Source of the DNA: Isoetes taiwanensis
Taxonomy: Eukaryota > Streptophyta > Lycopodiopsida > Isoetales > Isoetaceae
Assembly (NCBI GenBank): GCA_021234155.1
Contig: JAJEKV010000041.1
Span: 5,634,829 to 5,698,828 of the forward strand
Length of the DNA: 64,000 bases
Reading direction: 5' to 3'
Below are positions 1-11,680 of this stretch, piece by piece. The notes under the pieces were generated by a model. That model ran no database searches. It was given only the letters and a program-made list of their open reading frames with translations, and had not been told where the DNA came from. The translations under genes and the position numbers were made by a program. How positions within the stretch are numbered: position 1 is the stretch's first letter; every line of letters begins with the position of its first letter.

Positions 1-139
1 GTTGGGTGTTTTGTAAATCCCATTCTAATATATGAGGTATCTAGTCATCCCTGTAATTTCTTTCGCTGCAACAATATGATCAGATTTATGAGATACAAAA
101 AAAAGCCGCCATGAGACCACTAATCCTATTACATTTCTA

Positions 140-1967
140 GCAAAATCAATAGCCTATTGTTGCCTGAATAGGACATGCCTGAATCTATTACTTCCAACAG
201 CTCTTGTTGGCTTGCCATGAACATGAACTTTCTCACAATCCAAAGCCCAAGAATTTACTGCAGTACAATCAACAGATCCTTCAAAACCACATCACTACTG
301 TGAGTACTTGAGACTATGGCAATTACAATTTTGATGTGTTGTACATCATGCAGATGGGCAGAAAGTTCCCCCAAGACAGTCTTTCAATGAAGTCAAAAAA
401 ATAAAATGAACAGAGAAAAGAAATAATACCTGCATTTTGTCGTAGACCACTACTAACAAAATATAAAGTTCGTTTCACTTTTGCCCTGACAAAATACATA
501 GAATCTTTAAAGCTGATATAAATTTTCAAGATGATTAATGATAGATCTTGTCCAGAGAGACCCATACCTCTAATATCTAAACAAAAACCTATGAAGATGT
601 CAATTATCAAGGAGTCCAAGTTACCTAGAAGATGTCATCTATGTGAGGCTAGCTTTGATCTGATGATTGAATATCCAGATGTGATGGAACATATTTAATA
701 GGAGCCAAATTACAATTGAATACTTCCATCCTTAGATCTGTAAATGCAGTCAATGACGAAGATATAGTAGCAAACATATAGAAAATAGAGATAGCTAAAG
801 GAAATAAAAAATTCTGGTTAATAATATGCCACTTCTGTCATATAATTATTATGATAAACATTAACGCCAGGTGAGTTTAAGTCTGTAGTAGATAGGGCAT
901 TACCTAACTATGGGCACCGAAATCCAGGAACAGAACGCTGGAGCAGTGAATTAATATCCTCCAGATTCTTGCTAGAACAGTTGCAGCCTACCCACCTAGG
1001 CATTCAACAAGCAATGGCAAGGAGAACCAGACGGCTTTGCTATTTGGCAAAATTATATCTAATGATTTTCAAGTATAGCAAGCCATAGTTCCATCCAATT
1101 TCAGGCAAAACCATCGCAAGCCCATGTGCTCCTTGTCGAAGCAAAGATACTCTTGCAAATGCCACACGATTACCTAAACTAATATTACCTCGTCATATCT
1201 TATAAGAGAAAAATCGACTTATGCTCCAACCAGCTATGACTTCCCAGATGCCAAAAAGAAATCAGTTAATGTTCCTTCAAGTCCAGCAGAAATAGTTGCT
1301 CGAGAATAGCATGTTGCCGAAATATGCAGATAAGGTAAAGAGACTATTGTTAGGATCTAATGCTATCGCATCTCCTGTCTATTCATGAAACTTGCAGATG
1401 CACGCATATGGACAGTTAGGGTCCTAGACCAGAGACGACAAAATTTGATGCCAAACTCAAGCTTCGTAAATCTATCAAAGCAAGCAAATATAATCCACAC
1501 ATTGGTTATACCAGCAGATGCAATTTTAATAACAATACTAATATAGCATAAATCTCTACCTGGATTTGTAGGAAGATAATAGAACTTAAGCAATCTCGGA
1601 ATCATGGCATCCAGATGCTGCATCCTCCTATAGCTGAAAGAAACAACTTCAAACCTTTATCTCAGAGATAAATAATCCAGCATATAAATCAGTATCTCGA
1701 TTGGACCATATATGATTACCTAAAGAGTACCCGGAAGAAAAATATATGAAGCAAAATCAGCATGAGCTAACCCGTTCCAACATCAATCTCATGCTTATTG
1801 GTAAATCCTTGGCTTTCGAGATGCCACCAATGAGAGCTCAAATCAGGAGCCCCAGGTTTCAGCAACGATCTTCTGGCGAGGTGCTTTGCAAGTTGCAGTA
1901 AAAGGCATGCATGCCGGTGGACAGCTGCAATCCGATAAGGAGGTTCTATGCCTGTGGACAGCTGCAA
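140..1967 (-). other. Unidentified exon-like islands (minus strand)
   Basis: Several short minus-strand stretches read like plant exons separated by AT-rich spacers. Going 5' to 3' on the minus strand: 1770-1960 (ends SHWWHLESQGF.. near a GGTTAGC donor), 1363-1480 (TKLEFGIKFCRLWSR, after a TTTGATAG acceptor), about 1230-1320 (RATISAGLEGTLTDFFLASG), 1040-1165 (VAFARVSLLRQGAHGLAM, then LPEIGWNYGLLYL), 910-985 (CSSKNLEDINSLLQRSVPGF), and 154-290 (SVDCTAVNSWALDCEKV, then RAVGSNRFRHVLFRQQ and a stop at 154-156). Codon-like composition and repeated AGGTAAT donor-like sites suggest a real or decaying host gene whose 3' end lies at about 150. I do not recognise the family and the splice phases were not all reconciled. 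Confidence 0.35.
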
Positions 1968-1975
1968 TCCGATAA
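1917..1975. repeat. Short tandem duplication, 35-bp period
   Basis: The core GTGGACAGCTGCAATCCGAT occurs twice 35 bp apart, inside the first exon-like island. It looks like a local replication duplication. Confidence 0.7.
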
Positions 1976-2045
1976 AATCTGATAAGAATAGAATAGGTCT
2001 TGTTCAGAATAATAATTTAGAAACTGGTTGCAATTTTTGGAAGCA

Positions 2046-2385
2046 ATGAAATATTTTCCGGCCACCGAAAACCCCAACAATCTTAAGAAATCATCCTAAA
2101 AAAAAATCCAAAAACTTTTTCCACCAAATCGGAAAATCCCAAATTAAAAGAGTTGATATTGTCATAATATAGAGCTGTGATTTTTGTATCCTGCAGTCAA
2201 AAGTAACGTTATTGTTGTTTATGAGTCAGGCCGGCATAATTCCATGCAAATCCTATTGTTTAAATTTGGGTTTTCCAAGCAGTGGAAAACTTTTTAGGAT
2301 TTTTCTTATATGTTTTCTCCTAAGGTTTTGGGATGTTTTTCCACCAAAATGACATCCCGATTGTCCAAAAATCTCGAAATATTTT
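2046..2385. repeat. Foldback (palindromic) element
   Basis: The left arm (about 2046-2155) and the reverse complement of the right arm (about 2263-2385) are similar over about 100 bp. Both begin GAAATATTT and both contain AAATCC..AAAA, TTTTCCAC and GGAAAA.CCCAAAT in the same order. No ORF lies between them. It resembles a miniature inverted-repeat element. Exact ends and target duplication were not resolved. Confidence 0.5.
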
Positions 2386-3571
2386 AGTGCCATCTTAATT
2401 GGGGCATGCGTATCCCAGTTCTTATAGATGGCGAAGGAGGCGTGCATGCTGGTTGGATTAAGATAGGGCATCCAGTTGGATTTGATCTTGGATGTAAATA
2501 TTCAGATGCTTCCTATTTTCTTACTATGTGGCGGTCACCGGAAATATCTGAGACAACCAAGCAGGTTGAAAACCAAGACAACTGAGGAAGCCATTATTTG
2601 GATGACGTATCCAATAAACACGTTAGGCTTTTTATTTTTTATCACAAAAAACAGAGTTTGAATCAGACACTTTCTCCAGTTTTATAGTTCCTTTTCTTGA
2701 GCTCCAATCTTGATCTTTGGGTAGATGCTTGCTTTGCTTTCAGTTTTGTATTTCATTTTTCCCCCCTTTTTAACTTCCTTTCCCTACGCAGGTAATTTTT
2801 GGGATAATAACCTGTAACACAAGATATATAGCATGTATTCTCCTGCTGTCTGCATCGGATTTGAAAAAGCAGAAGCGTTAGTAAGACTCATAGTGGTTAT
2901 CTCCAGATGGATTATTAGAGATGCCGGGAAATCTTTATCCACATAGATTAGGTTTGAATGCTGAGTTTCTCAATTTTTGTAGCTTCATCATCATTCAATT
3001 TGTTTCTCAATGTATACATCCTATTTCAATAAGAAGCCTTCATCCTGTTTTGAGAAGTACCATTTGGAGCTTGCCCATTTGGAGCTACAGGTTTGTGCCA
3101 AGGGGCAACATTTTTGCAGATCTTTATTTTGTTTAATCTTTTCCAATATATCTCATCTATTATTTTTGTTGTTTCCATGTCTTTTAGTCATCTCTCTAGT
3201 CTTAGAATCAGTTACAGGATGGACATATACCTGGCTGTTCTTTCAGTCCCACCGATATCAATTTAAGCCCAATATAATTTTGGCTAAGAAGAGATCCAAC
3301 ATGATGATTCATGATTTTGCTATCAAATTATCTGGTATTTCTTATTCCATGTATTGAGAATGTATTTCTTATGGCTTTATTTATTGCTGGCTACTCAAAT
3401 TTATTTGTGCTTCTTGAATGATGCCATGGATTCCTAGCAAAGTTTTAAGGTAGCCATCTTCTTGCCATAACTTTCAGGTAACCATCTTCCTGTCATAACT
3501 TTCATGTTAAATATCCAGCATAGTTGTTTATGAGATTAAAAGCATGCCATGTCATTGACATCATAGTTCCA

Positions 3572-3614
3572 CTATCTATCTATCTACCTACCTATCTACC
3601 TACCTATCTATCTA
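3572..3614. repeat. (CTAT/CTAC)n microsatellite
   Basis: About 43 bases of mixed CTAT and CTAC tetranucleotides. Confidence 0.9.
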
Positions 3615-4162
3615 ATTTACGTACTTTTAGCAAGTACTATGGATTCATGTTTGTCATTTGGAGCTTTCGATTTTGCCATGCATTTTTTCTTTTTATGTGA
3701 ACTATAGGTAATTGCTGGCATAAATGTTTATGCTTCATGAATGCCATTTACTCCATTTTTTGCTAGGTCCATGACTTTTGTTGATTATACTCCTGTCCAT
3801 GACTTTTGTTGATTATACTCTATATTTATCATAAAGGATGCAATCAGAAATGCTAGAATAGAATAGTGAAAAGTCAGTGTTCATACCAATTTTGGCCAGG
3901 CAGTTCGCATTTCTCCATACATTGCCTTTATTTTGATCACCAATTTAGAATAGGACTAGCAAGATATCATTAGAATATGAGAGCAGCAATCATCTTGCTA
4001 AGATATCATTAGAATGGACCTCACTTTAATTGTTTTGTAGAATCCTATGCATAATGGATAATATTGACACCCATCCTTTCTACTGGCATGTTATAATCTC
4101 AACCATTACACTTGAAACTCTACAATTGAGTGGTACTGGTGCCTATTTCTACCCTCTTCAAT

Positions 4163-4227
4163 GCTCTATATGGAATGGAATTCTGCTACAAACTGCTCTA
4201 TATAGAATCGAATTATGCTACAAACTG
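4163..4227. repeat. 32-bp tandem duplication
   Basis: Two adjacent 32-bp units start GCTCTATAT.GAAT and end TGCTACAAACTG, differing at a few bases. Confidence 0.75.
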
Positions 4228-4596
4228 GTCAGTCTACTTAAACATCATTTATATGTTTTCAACCCTTTAGAGATGTTAATTGTGCTTTATGATGCATATA
4301 GTTTCATCCTGCAATGTTCTCAAATGGGGCGTTGTTTTAGCTCTCATATTTTGTAGCTCATCATAGCATGCTTGTGTAATCTTTGTTGAATGTCCTCACC
4401 TTGGCCTTCAAGTCTCCACTTCATAATGTACAAAGATGCATTTTCTTCAAACGAATTTTGCTTGCATATCTGTGTTCAAATCGAAGTGTGAGCATGAGAA
4501 TATCAGAATGTGTCTTGCTCTTCTATGCTGCCATAGCATGGCAGCACTTGTGCACGGTCTTTTTGCTCTCTAATCAGCCTTCCTTTCCTCAAATAC

Positions 4597-4658
4597 TATC
4601 TCCGCTTACGTTCATTTTGTTGTAACCTGCTATTGTCAGCTAACTGAGCACTAGTATC
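4597..4658. repeat. 62-bp direct repeat, left copy (flank of LINE-A)
   Basis: This segment (ATCTCCGCTTACGTTC at one end, GAGCACTAGTATC at the other) recurs at 10299-10360 with three mismatches. LINE-A lies exactly between the copies. It encodes, on the minus strand, the same peptide piece (QLADNSRL.QNERK) as the Helitron-like ORF on the right. The best reading is an unusually long target-site duplication. A CTTTTTGCTCTCTAATCAG block just before it (4559) repeats at 4658, so the left junction has been rearranged. Confidence 0.7.
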
Positions 4659-4854
4659 TTTTTGCTCTCTAATCAGCCTTCCTTCAATTTCACTTCTCCC
4701 CCAGCGCCCTTCCCCAGCGCCCAGCGGCCTTCCCCAGCGCCCTTCCCCAGCGCCCAGCGCCCTACTCCCTCTCTCTAGCGCCCCCACTCCCCTTGCATGG
4801 ACCCCCTTGATTTGCCCCTTTCTGGCTTTCTCTCTCTAGGGTTTACAATCTCTC

Positions 4855-5175
4855 TCTAGACCCAAAACCCCCAAACCCCAAAAGATGCTCTGCCCGCCTT
4901 TTTGAGTCCCCAAATTGGATTCTAAGCACCCTTTAGGCAGCCAGAGACCCCTTAAAACTTTGGCACCCCAAAACCCCCAAACCCCCAAAGGTGCTCGCAG
5001 CTTTTTGAGTCCCCAAATTGGATTCTAAGCACCCTCTAGGCAGCCAGAGACCCCTCAAACTTTGGAACCCCCAAAACCCCCACACCCCCAAAGGTGCTCT
5101 GCAGCGTTTTTTGAGTCCCCAAATTGGATTCTAAGCACCCTTTTCGCAGCCGAGAGACCCCTCAAACTTTGAAAG
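4855..5175 (+). promoter_or_regulatory. Tandem ~105-bp repeats at LINE-A 5' end
   Basis: Three units share TTTGAGTCCCCAAATTGGAT, starting at 4901, 5004 and 5110 (periods 103 and 106). Each includes CAGCC.GAGACCCCT and a C-rich CCCAAAACCCCC.AA tract. They end just before the first ATG of ORF1 (5178). By analogy with LINEs whose 5' UTR is built of monomers they probably act as the internal promoter; that role is inferred. GC-rich CCAGCGCCC repeats (4700-4765) lie upstream. Confidence 0.6.
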
Positions 5176-5177
5176 TC

Positions 5178-6660
5178 ATGGCCACGGAAGATGGGCGGTC
5201 CGGGAAACCCAAAGGCGAGGGGCCACAGACAAACGGTCCCGATCAGCCATCATGGGCCGGGGAGAGTCATCCTCCATGAAGAAGGAGGCTCGGGCTAAGG
5301 CTAAGGCCCCTCGGTGAGGCCAGCCCGCCGGAAGGGGATTGATTGCTTTCGAGACCACATAGGAACTCCCCACCGGGCGGAGAATTGGAGCCATGTCAAA
5401 GCGGGAGTGGGAGGCTAACGGTGCTCGTATTGAGGCTAACAAAGATTGCCCTTTGGGCCGGGCATGACAATAGAGATGGAGTCCTCGACATCCCATGTGC
5501 TCAAAAGGCAAATGGTGGTTGAGAGGAACCGCATCCACAGTGCGGAGACCCCCGCCTGGCGCATGTGGAAGATGGCCTTGGCACGGCACACTTCCCGGCG
5601 GCAACAGGCCGGCAGAGGAGGTGTTACATGCGGGCCGCCAGACCTCGTGGTTCATCACCGACACCATGACACAGGAGGGGGCGCGAATGCAAGAGGCGGT
5701 CACGGTGTCACCTCACTTCAGAGGAGGTGGAGGCAGCCACCACCATGGCACGGAAGCGCAGTCGCTCTTGCGCACGGCCCGCATTACTGCCGGGATCTCC
5801 GTAAAAGATCGGAGCAGCGAGCCGCCCTCGACGCCCGTGCTGCGGGTTTCGAGCACCCTCGCTACTCGAGCTCGAGCTCGGGGTTAAGTGGCAACCATCC
5901 ATAGATGAGCCGTGTTCTCCCTACCAGGTTCATAGTCACGTGCGGCAGTCGCAGGTGTGAGATGTGTGGCGGCAAAGCCGAGGCCCCCCGCAAGAGCCGT
6001 GCTCCCGACTTCACAAGGCCGAGACGCGGCTCGGACCAGCTACCCCGCCCAGCCCCTCCCGCCGCAGCCGGCCCCCGCCTCTCGCCCCGACTTCCAGCCA
6101 CTCCACGCCATCCCGGCCACTACCACCACCCCCAAAGAGGACCCGGCCCTCGCCCACCCCTTGACCCGCAGGCCGCGAGAACTCCGGTGAGCCAGCGGAG
6201 GGCCAATCGGTAGTTCGAGGCATGCGAGCAGCAGGGGAGAGTCTTGCCCACAACATCCCACCACACATTCTCGATCGGATGACATTCCGGGGCGATTCAC
6301 ATTTCTCGGAGCCCGTCATGGGGCTCGGCCTACCGTCGCGGACCGCGATTGTCATATTTACCGTTGCGGATGCAGTGCGTGATGCCATATTGCGCGGGGC
6401 CGATCTTTGAAGGGGACATCCCCATGCGTGGACCGGGACCTCACACCCGCAGCGGCCGAGAGGCACGCAGACATGAGCTTGTCGGTCGAGGCATTCGCCA
6501 CCGTGGGGTGCCGCAGGATTGGTTCGAGGCAAGATGCACATTTTCCGACGACTCGCTAAGCCTGCGGACCCCGCAGCCCCAACCGCGGTGAGCGTGGCCC
6601 CGCTTACGCTTCTCCTACCCGGCCCCCCTTCTCTCTGCTCCTACTCCTGCTCCCTCGACC
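5178..6660 (+). pseudogene. LINE-A ORF1 remnant
   Basis: It starts at ATGGCCACGGAAGATGG directly after the tandem repeats. The first frame runs about 33 codons to a stop, and then open pieces alternate between frames (5446-5904, 5905-6213, 6349-6591). They are rich in Pro, Arg, Ser and Gly, as expected for a nucleic-acid-binding LINE ORF1 protein. No zinc knuckle or RRM could be read with confidence. I assign it by position between the 5' repeats and the endonuclease. Confidence 0.5.
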
Positions 6661-6739
6661 CATGCCCTCGACCACATCTTTGCCTCCGCTCCATCTACTT
6701 CTCCTTTTCGGCCTCGCTTCCGTCCTCCCCGTGACTTTC

Positions 6740-9700
6740 ATTTGCGATACCATCCTGGTGACAAATAGGAATTGTGCCTCGGGTGGTCTCATGGAATTGT
6801 CGAGGCTTCCCTTGGCGAGGAAGGGGGCGGTCCCGAACTTTCGAGTGGCGGCCGATATGGATCTCATCTTCCTCATGGAACATGGGAGCATGCTGGTCCT
6901 GAGGCTACGATCTGTAGGGTTACCAACATTTCTCGGTCTTCAATACATGCGGGGCGGAGGGGTCATGGTGGAGTGGCTTGCTACTACCGGACAACCTTGG
7001 CACATTGGGTTACCCTCGGAAAACCAGACGGACACAACCCGTTTTTGTGGGTTCGTGTGCATAATACCGATGGCAACCCTCTTTTTACGGCGCTTTGTTA
7101 TTTCCCTCACGCAGAGAGCACCTTCTATCGCAGCCACCCCGTGATGCGGATAGGATGGACCCGTATGTCGATCTATATGATGACATCTGGAGCACCAGCC
7201 GGTTGGGTAGGGTCGTCCTTCTTGGAGATTTCAATGCACGGACAGGAGTAGAGCAGCCCATGCGACTTGACCCCCTCGCTGACGATGTCCTGCAGCCCTT
7301 AGAAGCAACCTGGCCACGAGGATCGGATGACAGCCAGGTCACTTCGCTTTCGCTGTGTGCGGTTGCTCTGCTATGTGGTATTTTTGACTTGATAATTTGC
7401 AATGGCACATCAAAGTGGCCCGATTCTCATAAGTGCACATGCATGGGACAATCAAGGGGGAGGGTCTAGTGTGGTGGACTATGTGCTCGTAGTTGCGCAA
7501 GATATGCATCTCATCGGTCGTTTCGGGTGGGCATGCATCGGGATGAGGAGGTCGACTTCGAGATCACCTCCCACTTTATTTGGACCTGGTTTGGCAAGCC
7601 GCTAGAACCCCCACTATGCCAGCCTCTCGCCGTCCTCAGTTGAGACTAGATTATGAGCAGGCAGAGGACTACGCTGAGATGCTCATGGACGCCCTCCTAG
7701 TAATTCTGCGGACCTCCACACTAGAGCAGCGATGCAGACCCAGTGACTTCGCTATTACGGGATGCGGCGGACAGTGCTTTGGCAGCCAGCGTCACCGCTT
7801 CGGGGTCAGCAACATTCCAGCCAGAACCGATGGTTTGATGCGGAGTGTAAAGAACGCAAGCGGCAGCTCCGTCACATTCTGGATCCAGGTACCCGCTTGC
7901 AGGCCACCACACAGTACCGCGCCCATCTGAAGGAGACAAAGGCGCGGTACCTTGCCAGGCATCAGGGGGAGATGTTCGGCCTGCTGGACACTCATCCTCG
8001 AACCTTTTGGCGCAGAGTGCTTCGAAGGCCAGCCCAGCCTACAGGGGACATCACACCCGCCCGGTGGGAGCGAGCGGTACGGCAGCTCTATGACCCGCCC
8101 GGGGGCTGCATGCGCCCATACCCCCACAGGATGGCCCCCCATTGGTTCTCGTGGAGGAGGATGTTGAGGAGGGCCTGCAACGGCTGGCTAATGGGAAGGC
8201 AGCTGACCTCGATGGTATGCAGGCCGAGTTACTCAAATGGGCAGGGCAGCCGCTTGTGCCGGTCCTCACTACCCTGTTCAACAGAGCATTGCAGGAAGGT
8301 CTCCCCCGACAATGGACCACAAGCAGGGTTGTTCCCATTCACAAGGCGGGCGACCCACACTGTCCGGCCAATTACCGGACGATCATGGTCAGTTCAGTAT
8401 TTGCCAAACTGTTGGCTGGCATTCTCGAAAGCAAAGCAATTGACACCGGGAGGAGGCAAGCCAGATGTGCGAGCCCTCACACAGGCGGGTGCTTTAGACC
8501 CCGCCACTCAACGATTGACCATATCTTTACACCGCGGGCGATTGAAGGCAGCCGGAATCATCGGCAGACTTGTATTGCTGCCGTGGACTTCGCGAAGGCT
8601 TTTTGATACGGTTCCCGGGGAAAAGGCGTGGGCTAAGCTGCGTCAACTGGGGCTCCCGCTGCTCGTGCGAGAATGCCATATACGGGTTGTATGAGAGTTG
8701 TTTTGGCAGGATGCACCGACGGGCCAAGCATTCACGGTAGTATCGGGGTCGGCGGGGTTGCCCCCCTCTCGCCAACACTTTTGGCCTCTACATCGATCGG
8801 TTAGAGCCACGGCTTCTACCGAGCATGGGGGGATGGCATACGGCTTTTGCACCGGGTCATCCGCCCGGCTCATCTATCGCGGACGATGTTGGCCTGGCTG
8901 GCCCACACCCCGAAGCTATGCAGTCTCTCACTGGATGCCCTAGACACATTTTGTCGCCTCTGAGACATCGCGGCGTGAATCGGCCAAGACCGTGGTGGTT
9001 CTCATATCCTCTTCCGTCACCCCATGCCTCCCCCGCACTCACATATCGGGGGCGGCTTTGTGGGCGTCCAGCCCACCTACAAGTACCTAGGGGTGGAGTT
9101 CCCCTCCTCGCTCTGCTGGGAGGCGTCTATCCGCTTGCGGGTGACAGCAGGCTGGAAAGCGCTTTATGCCATGCAAAACAACAGTCACCGGCGAGCTCTA
9201 TGATTGGGGCCATCGGTCCCACATCTGTTTGCAGACCGGGTCGAGCACATCCCTTCAGACGGGTCGAGGTTTGGGGCCCGGTCGTCTCTTTGGCGACCTG
9301 GAATGACTTGGAGCAGGTGCAGAAGGCATTTTGGCACGGGCACTTGGGGTGAAACCTTCAGTCCCCTATCAGATTCTGCTGCAGGAAACTGGGCAGCCCT
9401 TGATAGACACATCGTCTATTTTCAGAAAGTGGTTACTATGGGTGATGCTTTCGGACCGGCTTACACTTGCTGTGGCAATGGGTCCGCAGCAGCTTAGGGC
9501 CTGTTGGAGGGGTAAGAGAGATCAGTGGTTCGCCCGGATGGAACGCGGGGAGAGCTGGATGTCGTGCAGGGTGGACCGCGCCGATCGTGGCGACTGGGGA
9601 GTACCTAGGAGCTTGTTTCCTTGGCAAGCTCACGGGATCCCGGCTCTAGAGCATGTCAAAGCGGCCCATTACAAGGAGCACATCAACCCGTGTTAGCGGG

Positions 9701-10050
9701 GCCCACGGCTCTACTGCGTTCCCGGTGCCAAAAAGCGGACTCATTGCCTCCATTCATACAGGTGCCCACCATCTTCATGTCGAGGCAGGCGGTGGATTGG
9801 GGAGCCCCGCCAGACAGACTCTGTCGGTCTTTGTCAAACGGGTGCCATTGAGGATGGGTCTCACACTTTCGAGTTGCCCCGTTGATCGGATCAAGGCCGA
9901 TCACGGCTCCCTTAAAATGCGGTAGGACTTGCCCTTACATTTGTTGATGAACACACCGCGTCGATGCGTGCCACGGGTCGCGTACATTCAGGAGGTCTTG
10001 GACTGCGAGGTCACCTTTGCCCCTTTGGCTGCTTTCGTGATTAGGCACTA
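6740..10050 (+). pseudogene. LINE-A ORF2 remnant: endonuclease-reverse transcriptase
   Basis: Endonuclease pieces include GGVACYYRTTLAHWVTLG (about 6960-7010) and the metal-site motif VLLGDFNARTG (7212-7245). The RT block runs about 8060-9000: LANGKAADLDGMQAELLKW, PIHKAGDPHCPANYRTI, RPRHSTIDHIFT, AAVDFAKAF, and a degenerate active site SIADDVGLAG (expected F/YADD) near 8870. Then come KYLGVEFPSSLCWEAS, LATWNDLEQVQKAFWHG and RHIVYFQKVV, matching the minus-strand copy at 10959-11680. The protein would nick target DNA and prime reverse transcription. It is scattered over three frames with many stops and cannot be made as one product. Confidence 0.85.
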
Positions 10051-10111
10051 CGGTCGGTGCATGATCGTATATATTTGGGTGTTTCTGCATTTCATATGTT
10101 AGGACAGTTTG

Positions 10112-10280
10112 TCAGCAGGCTGATTGCTGCCACGGTTTTTCCCTCGAAAATCCTTCGGGGCGGGGGTTTTTTAATCCGGGCAGTAATCCGCTTGCTGCGT
10201 TTTTGTATTGGGTCCCATAGACCGATTGGTCCCCGTGGACGATAAAAGTACCTTCCTTCCTTCCTTCCTTCCTTCCTTCC
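10112..10280 (+). other. LINE-A 3' UTR and (CCTT)n tail
   Basis: The 3' UTR carries the conserved order GCAGTAAT, then TGGGTCCCATAGACCGATTGG, then CGTGGACGATAAAA. It is followed by about seven CCTT units (10252-10280). The same block appears inverted at 10975-11130 (tail of CATTCT repeats) and at 18262-18410 (AATAAAATAAAAT tail). This shows that members of the lineage end in different short repeats. Confidence 0.8.
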
Positions 10281-10281
10281 T

Positions 10282-10732
10282 CAAACAGCTCAACATACCA
10301 TCTCTGCTTACGTTCATTTTGGTGTAACCTACTATTGTCAGCTAACTGAGCACTAGTATCAATGCTTGCACCCGGAACGGTAATTTGTGATTGGCTTGAC
10401 GAATCGCTATGATCCACAATCAATACACAATTTGCACCCACTTGTTGGTTATCAAATTGTGCAACAGACTCATCTTCAGACATGCTATTTAACGAGTCGC
10501 TACCTTGCTCTGCACGCTGCTCTGTTGTATCTCGACTGCTCTGACCCCCTCTATGCCCCATATAATCCCTTCTCAACCTCAGATCATTCTTCCTTTCATC
10601 TGATAGCCTAGCATACCATCTTCGTTGATATTCATTTTGCTTAAATCTTTTCAACTCCTCACTTATGTAATTTCTATTTGGATCTATCTCTATCACTCGC
10701 CTTGGCATTAGGTATGTTGCGAACATATACAA
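10282..10732 (-). pseudogene. Helitron-like N-terminal fragment
   Basis: A minus-strand open stretch with two related basic/aromatic units, LKRFKQNEYQRRWYARLSDE and SRLHQNERKQRWYVELFEEG, separated by a Ser/Asp/Gln-rich linker. Repeats of the form Q/RNE..RRWYA.L..E are seen at the N-terminus of many Helitron helicase proteins (family knowledge). No Rep HUH motif or helicase is in the window, so this is an N-terminal remnant. LINE-A inserted inside the second unit, and its tail extends the reading frame artificially with RKEGRKEG. A less likely alternative is a host nuclear protein. Confidence 0.4.
10299..10360. repeat. 62-bp direct repeat, right copy
   Basis: Partner of 4597-4658 across LINE-A. 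This copy sits in the intact reading context of the Helitron-like ORF, so it is the original target and the left copy the duplicate. Confidence 0.7.
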
Positions 10733-10958
10733 ATTACTGTTGACCTATGCTAACATAGAAAACGTGTCACAATTGCCACCAAATAATGGCACTGTTTTCA
10801 GTAGGACATAAATAATGTCCATCTAATTGCATCCATATAAAACTAGTCAATTCTAGAAGCATCATACATACAAAATTACTGGACAGCAAGATGTGAAAAT
10901 TACATAAAGCCTCGTGATTAAGGGGCAGTGGACTAGCACTCTTAACTACATAAACAAA

Positions 10959-11680
10959 TGAGAATGAGAATGAGAATGATGTTTTATCGTCCACTGAGGC
11001 CAATCGGCCTATGGGACCCACAAGGAGCGCAGCAAACTTATTACTGTCCGGGTTAAAAAAACCCCCGCCCCGAAGGGTTTTCGAGGGAAAAACCGTGGCA
11101 GTAATAAGAATGTTGTCAAACTGTACAAGTATACATCAATGTATATATACATGTCAAGTGTGTGCCCGAGGACATAGCTGATCTCGCCTCAAGCTATGGC
11201 GATCTGCCTCTGTTTGCATATGTATGCGCCTGTGCTCCTGCACATTCCATCTAGCCAACCATTGAGCTCTCTTTTCCCTCCAGCAGGCCTTGAGGCGCTG
11301 CGGCCCCATTGCCATGATATAAGCTAGTTTAGGGAGACGAGCATTGTCCATATTGACCACCTTCTGAAAATAGACAATGTGGCGATCAAGGGCCGCCCTC
11401 TGAAGAGGCAAGAATCCTGTCTCCTGCAATAGAATTTGATATGGGACCTGTGGACTTCACACCTAGTGCTCGTACTAAGAAGGCTTTCTGGACCTGCTCC
11501 AAGTCATTCCAAGTAGCAAGTGATACTACTGGGCCCCATACTTCCACCCCGTATAAAAGGACAGGCTCTACTAAGACCTTGAACAGGTGTGACTGATGGG
11601 CCCAATCATACAACTCCGCTCTATGACTGTTGTTTTGCATTGCATATAGTGCCTTCCAGCCTGCCGTCACTCGTAGCCGG
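10959..11680 (-). mobile_element. 5'-truncated LINE, same lineage as LINE-A
   Basis: On the minus strand it encodes VTAGWKALYAMQ, then VLLYGVEVWGPVVSLATWND, LEQVQKAFLVRALGVK, a frameshift, RHIVYFQKVV and MAMGPQRLKACWREKRAQW. This is the post-RT region of ORF2. The 3' UTR ends at 10975 and is followed by four GAATGA-type repeats instead of poly(A). Comparison with the intact unit at 12180 shows insertion between ACATAAACAAA and AATCAAGAG with loss of about five bases. There is no clean target duplication. Confidence 0.85.

Larger units (their letters stand above)
2480..4558. other. Gene-free AT-rich stretch with local duplications
   Basis: I see no convincing coding region or RNA gene. The sequence carries small tandem duplications, for example TCCATGACTTTTGTTGATTA twice near 3768-3822, paired CATCTTC..CATAACTTTCA units near 3452-3505, and two GATATCATTAGAAT copies near 3963 and 4003. 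Confidence 0.5.
4659..10280 (+). mobile_element. LINE-A: nearly full-length, decayed non-L1-type LINE
   Basis: A GC-rich non-LTR retrotransposon unlike the two plant L1 copies further on. In order it has a 5' region with about 105-bp tandem repeats, a broken ORF1, and an ORF2 with an AP-type endonuclease, reverse transcriptase and a long C-terminal region. The 3' UTR and a (CCTT)n tail replace a poly(A). Many frameshifts and stops show it is dead. Related minus-strand copies occur at 10959-11680 and 18244-18495, and a cousin at 56.3-57.3 kb. Clade assignment is open; the microsatellite tail and the ILYG(V/A)..WG motif after the RT suggest a CR1/RTE/I-like lineage rather than L1. Confidence 0.85.

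Noticed and set aside
3572-3614. CRISPR-like or satellite array
   Set aside because: Only a tetranucleotide microsatellite; no spacers or longer unit.
5176-6541. Long minus-strand frames (175 and 176 codons) over LINE-A ORF1
   Set aside because: They are antisense shadows in GC-rich DNA without domains; the plus strand carries the LINE organisation.
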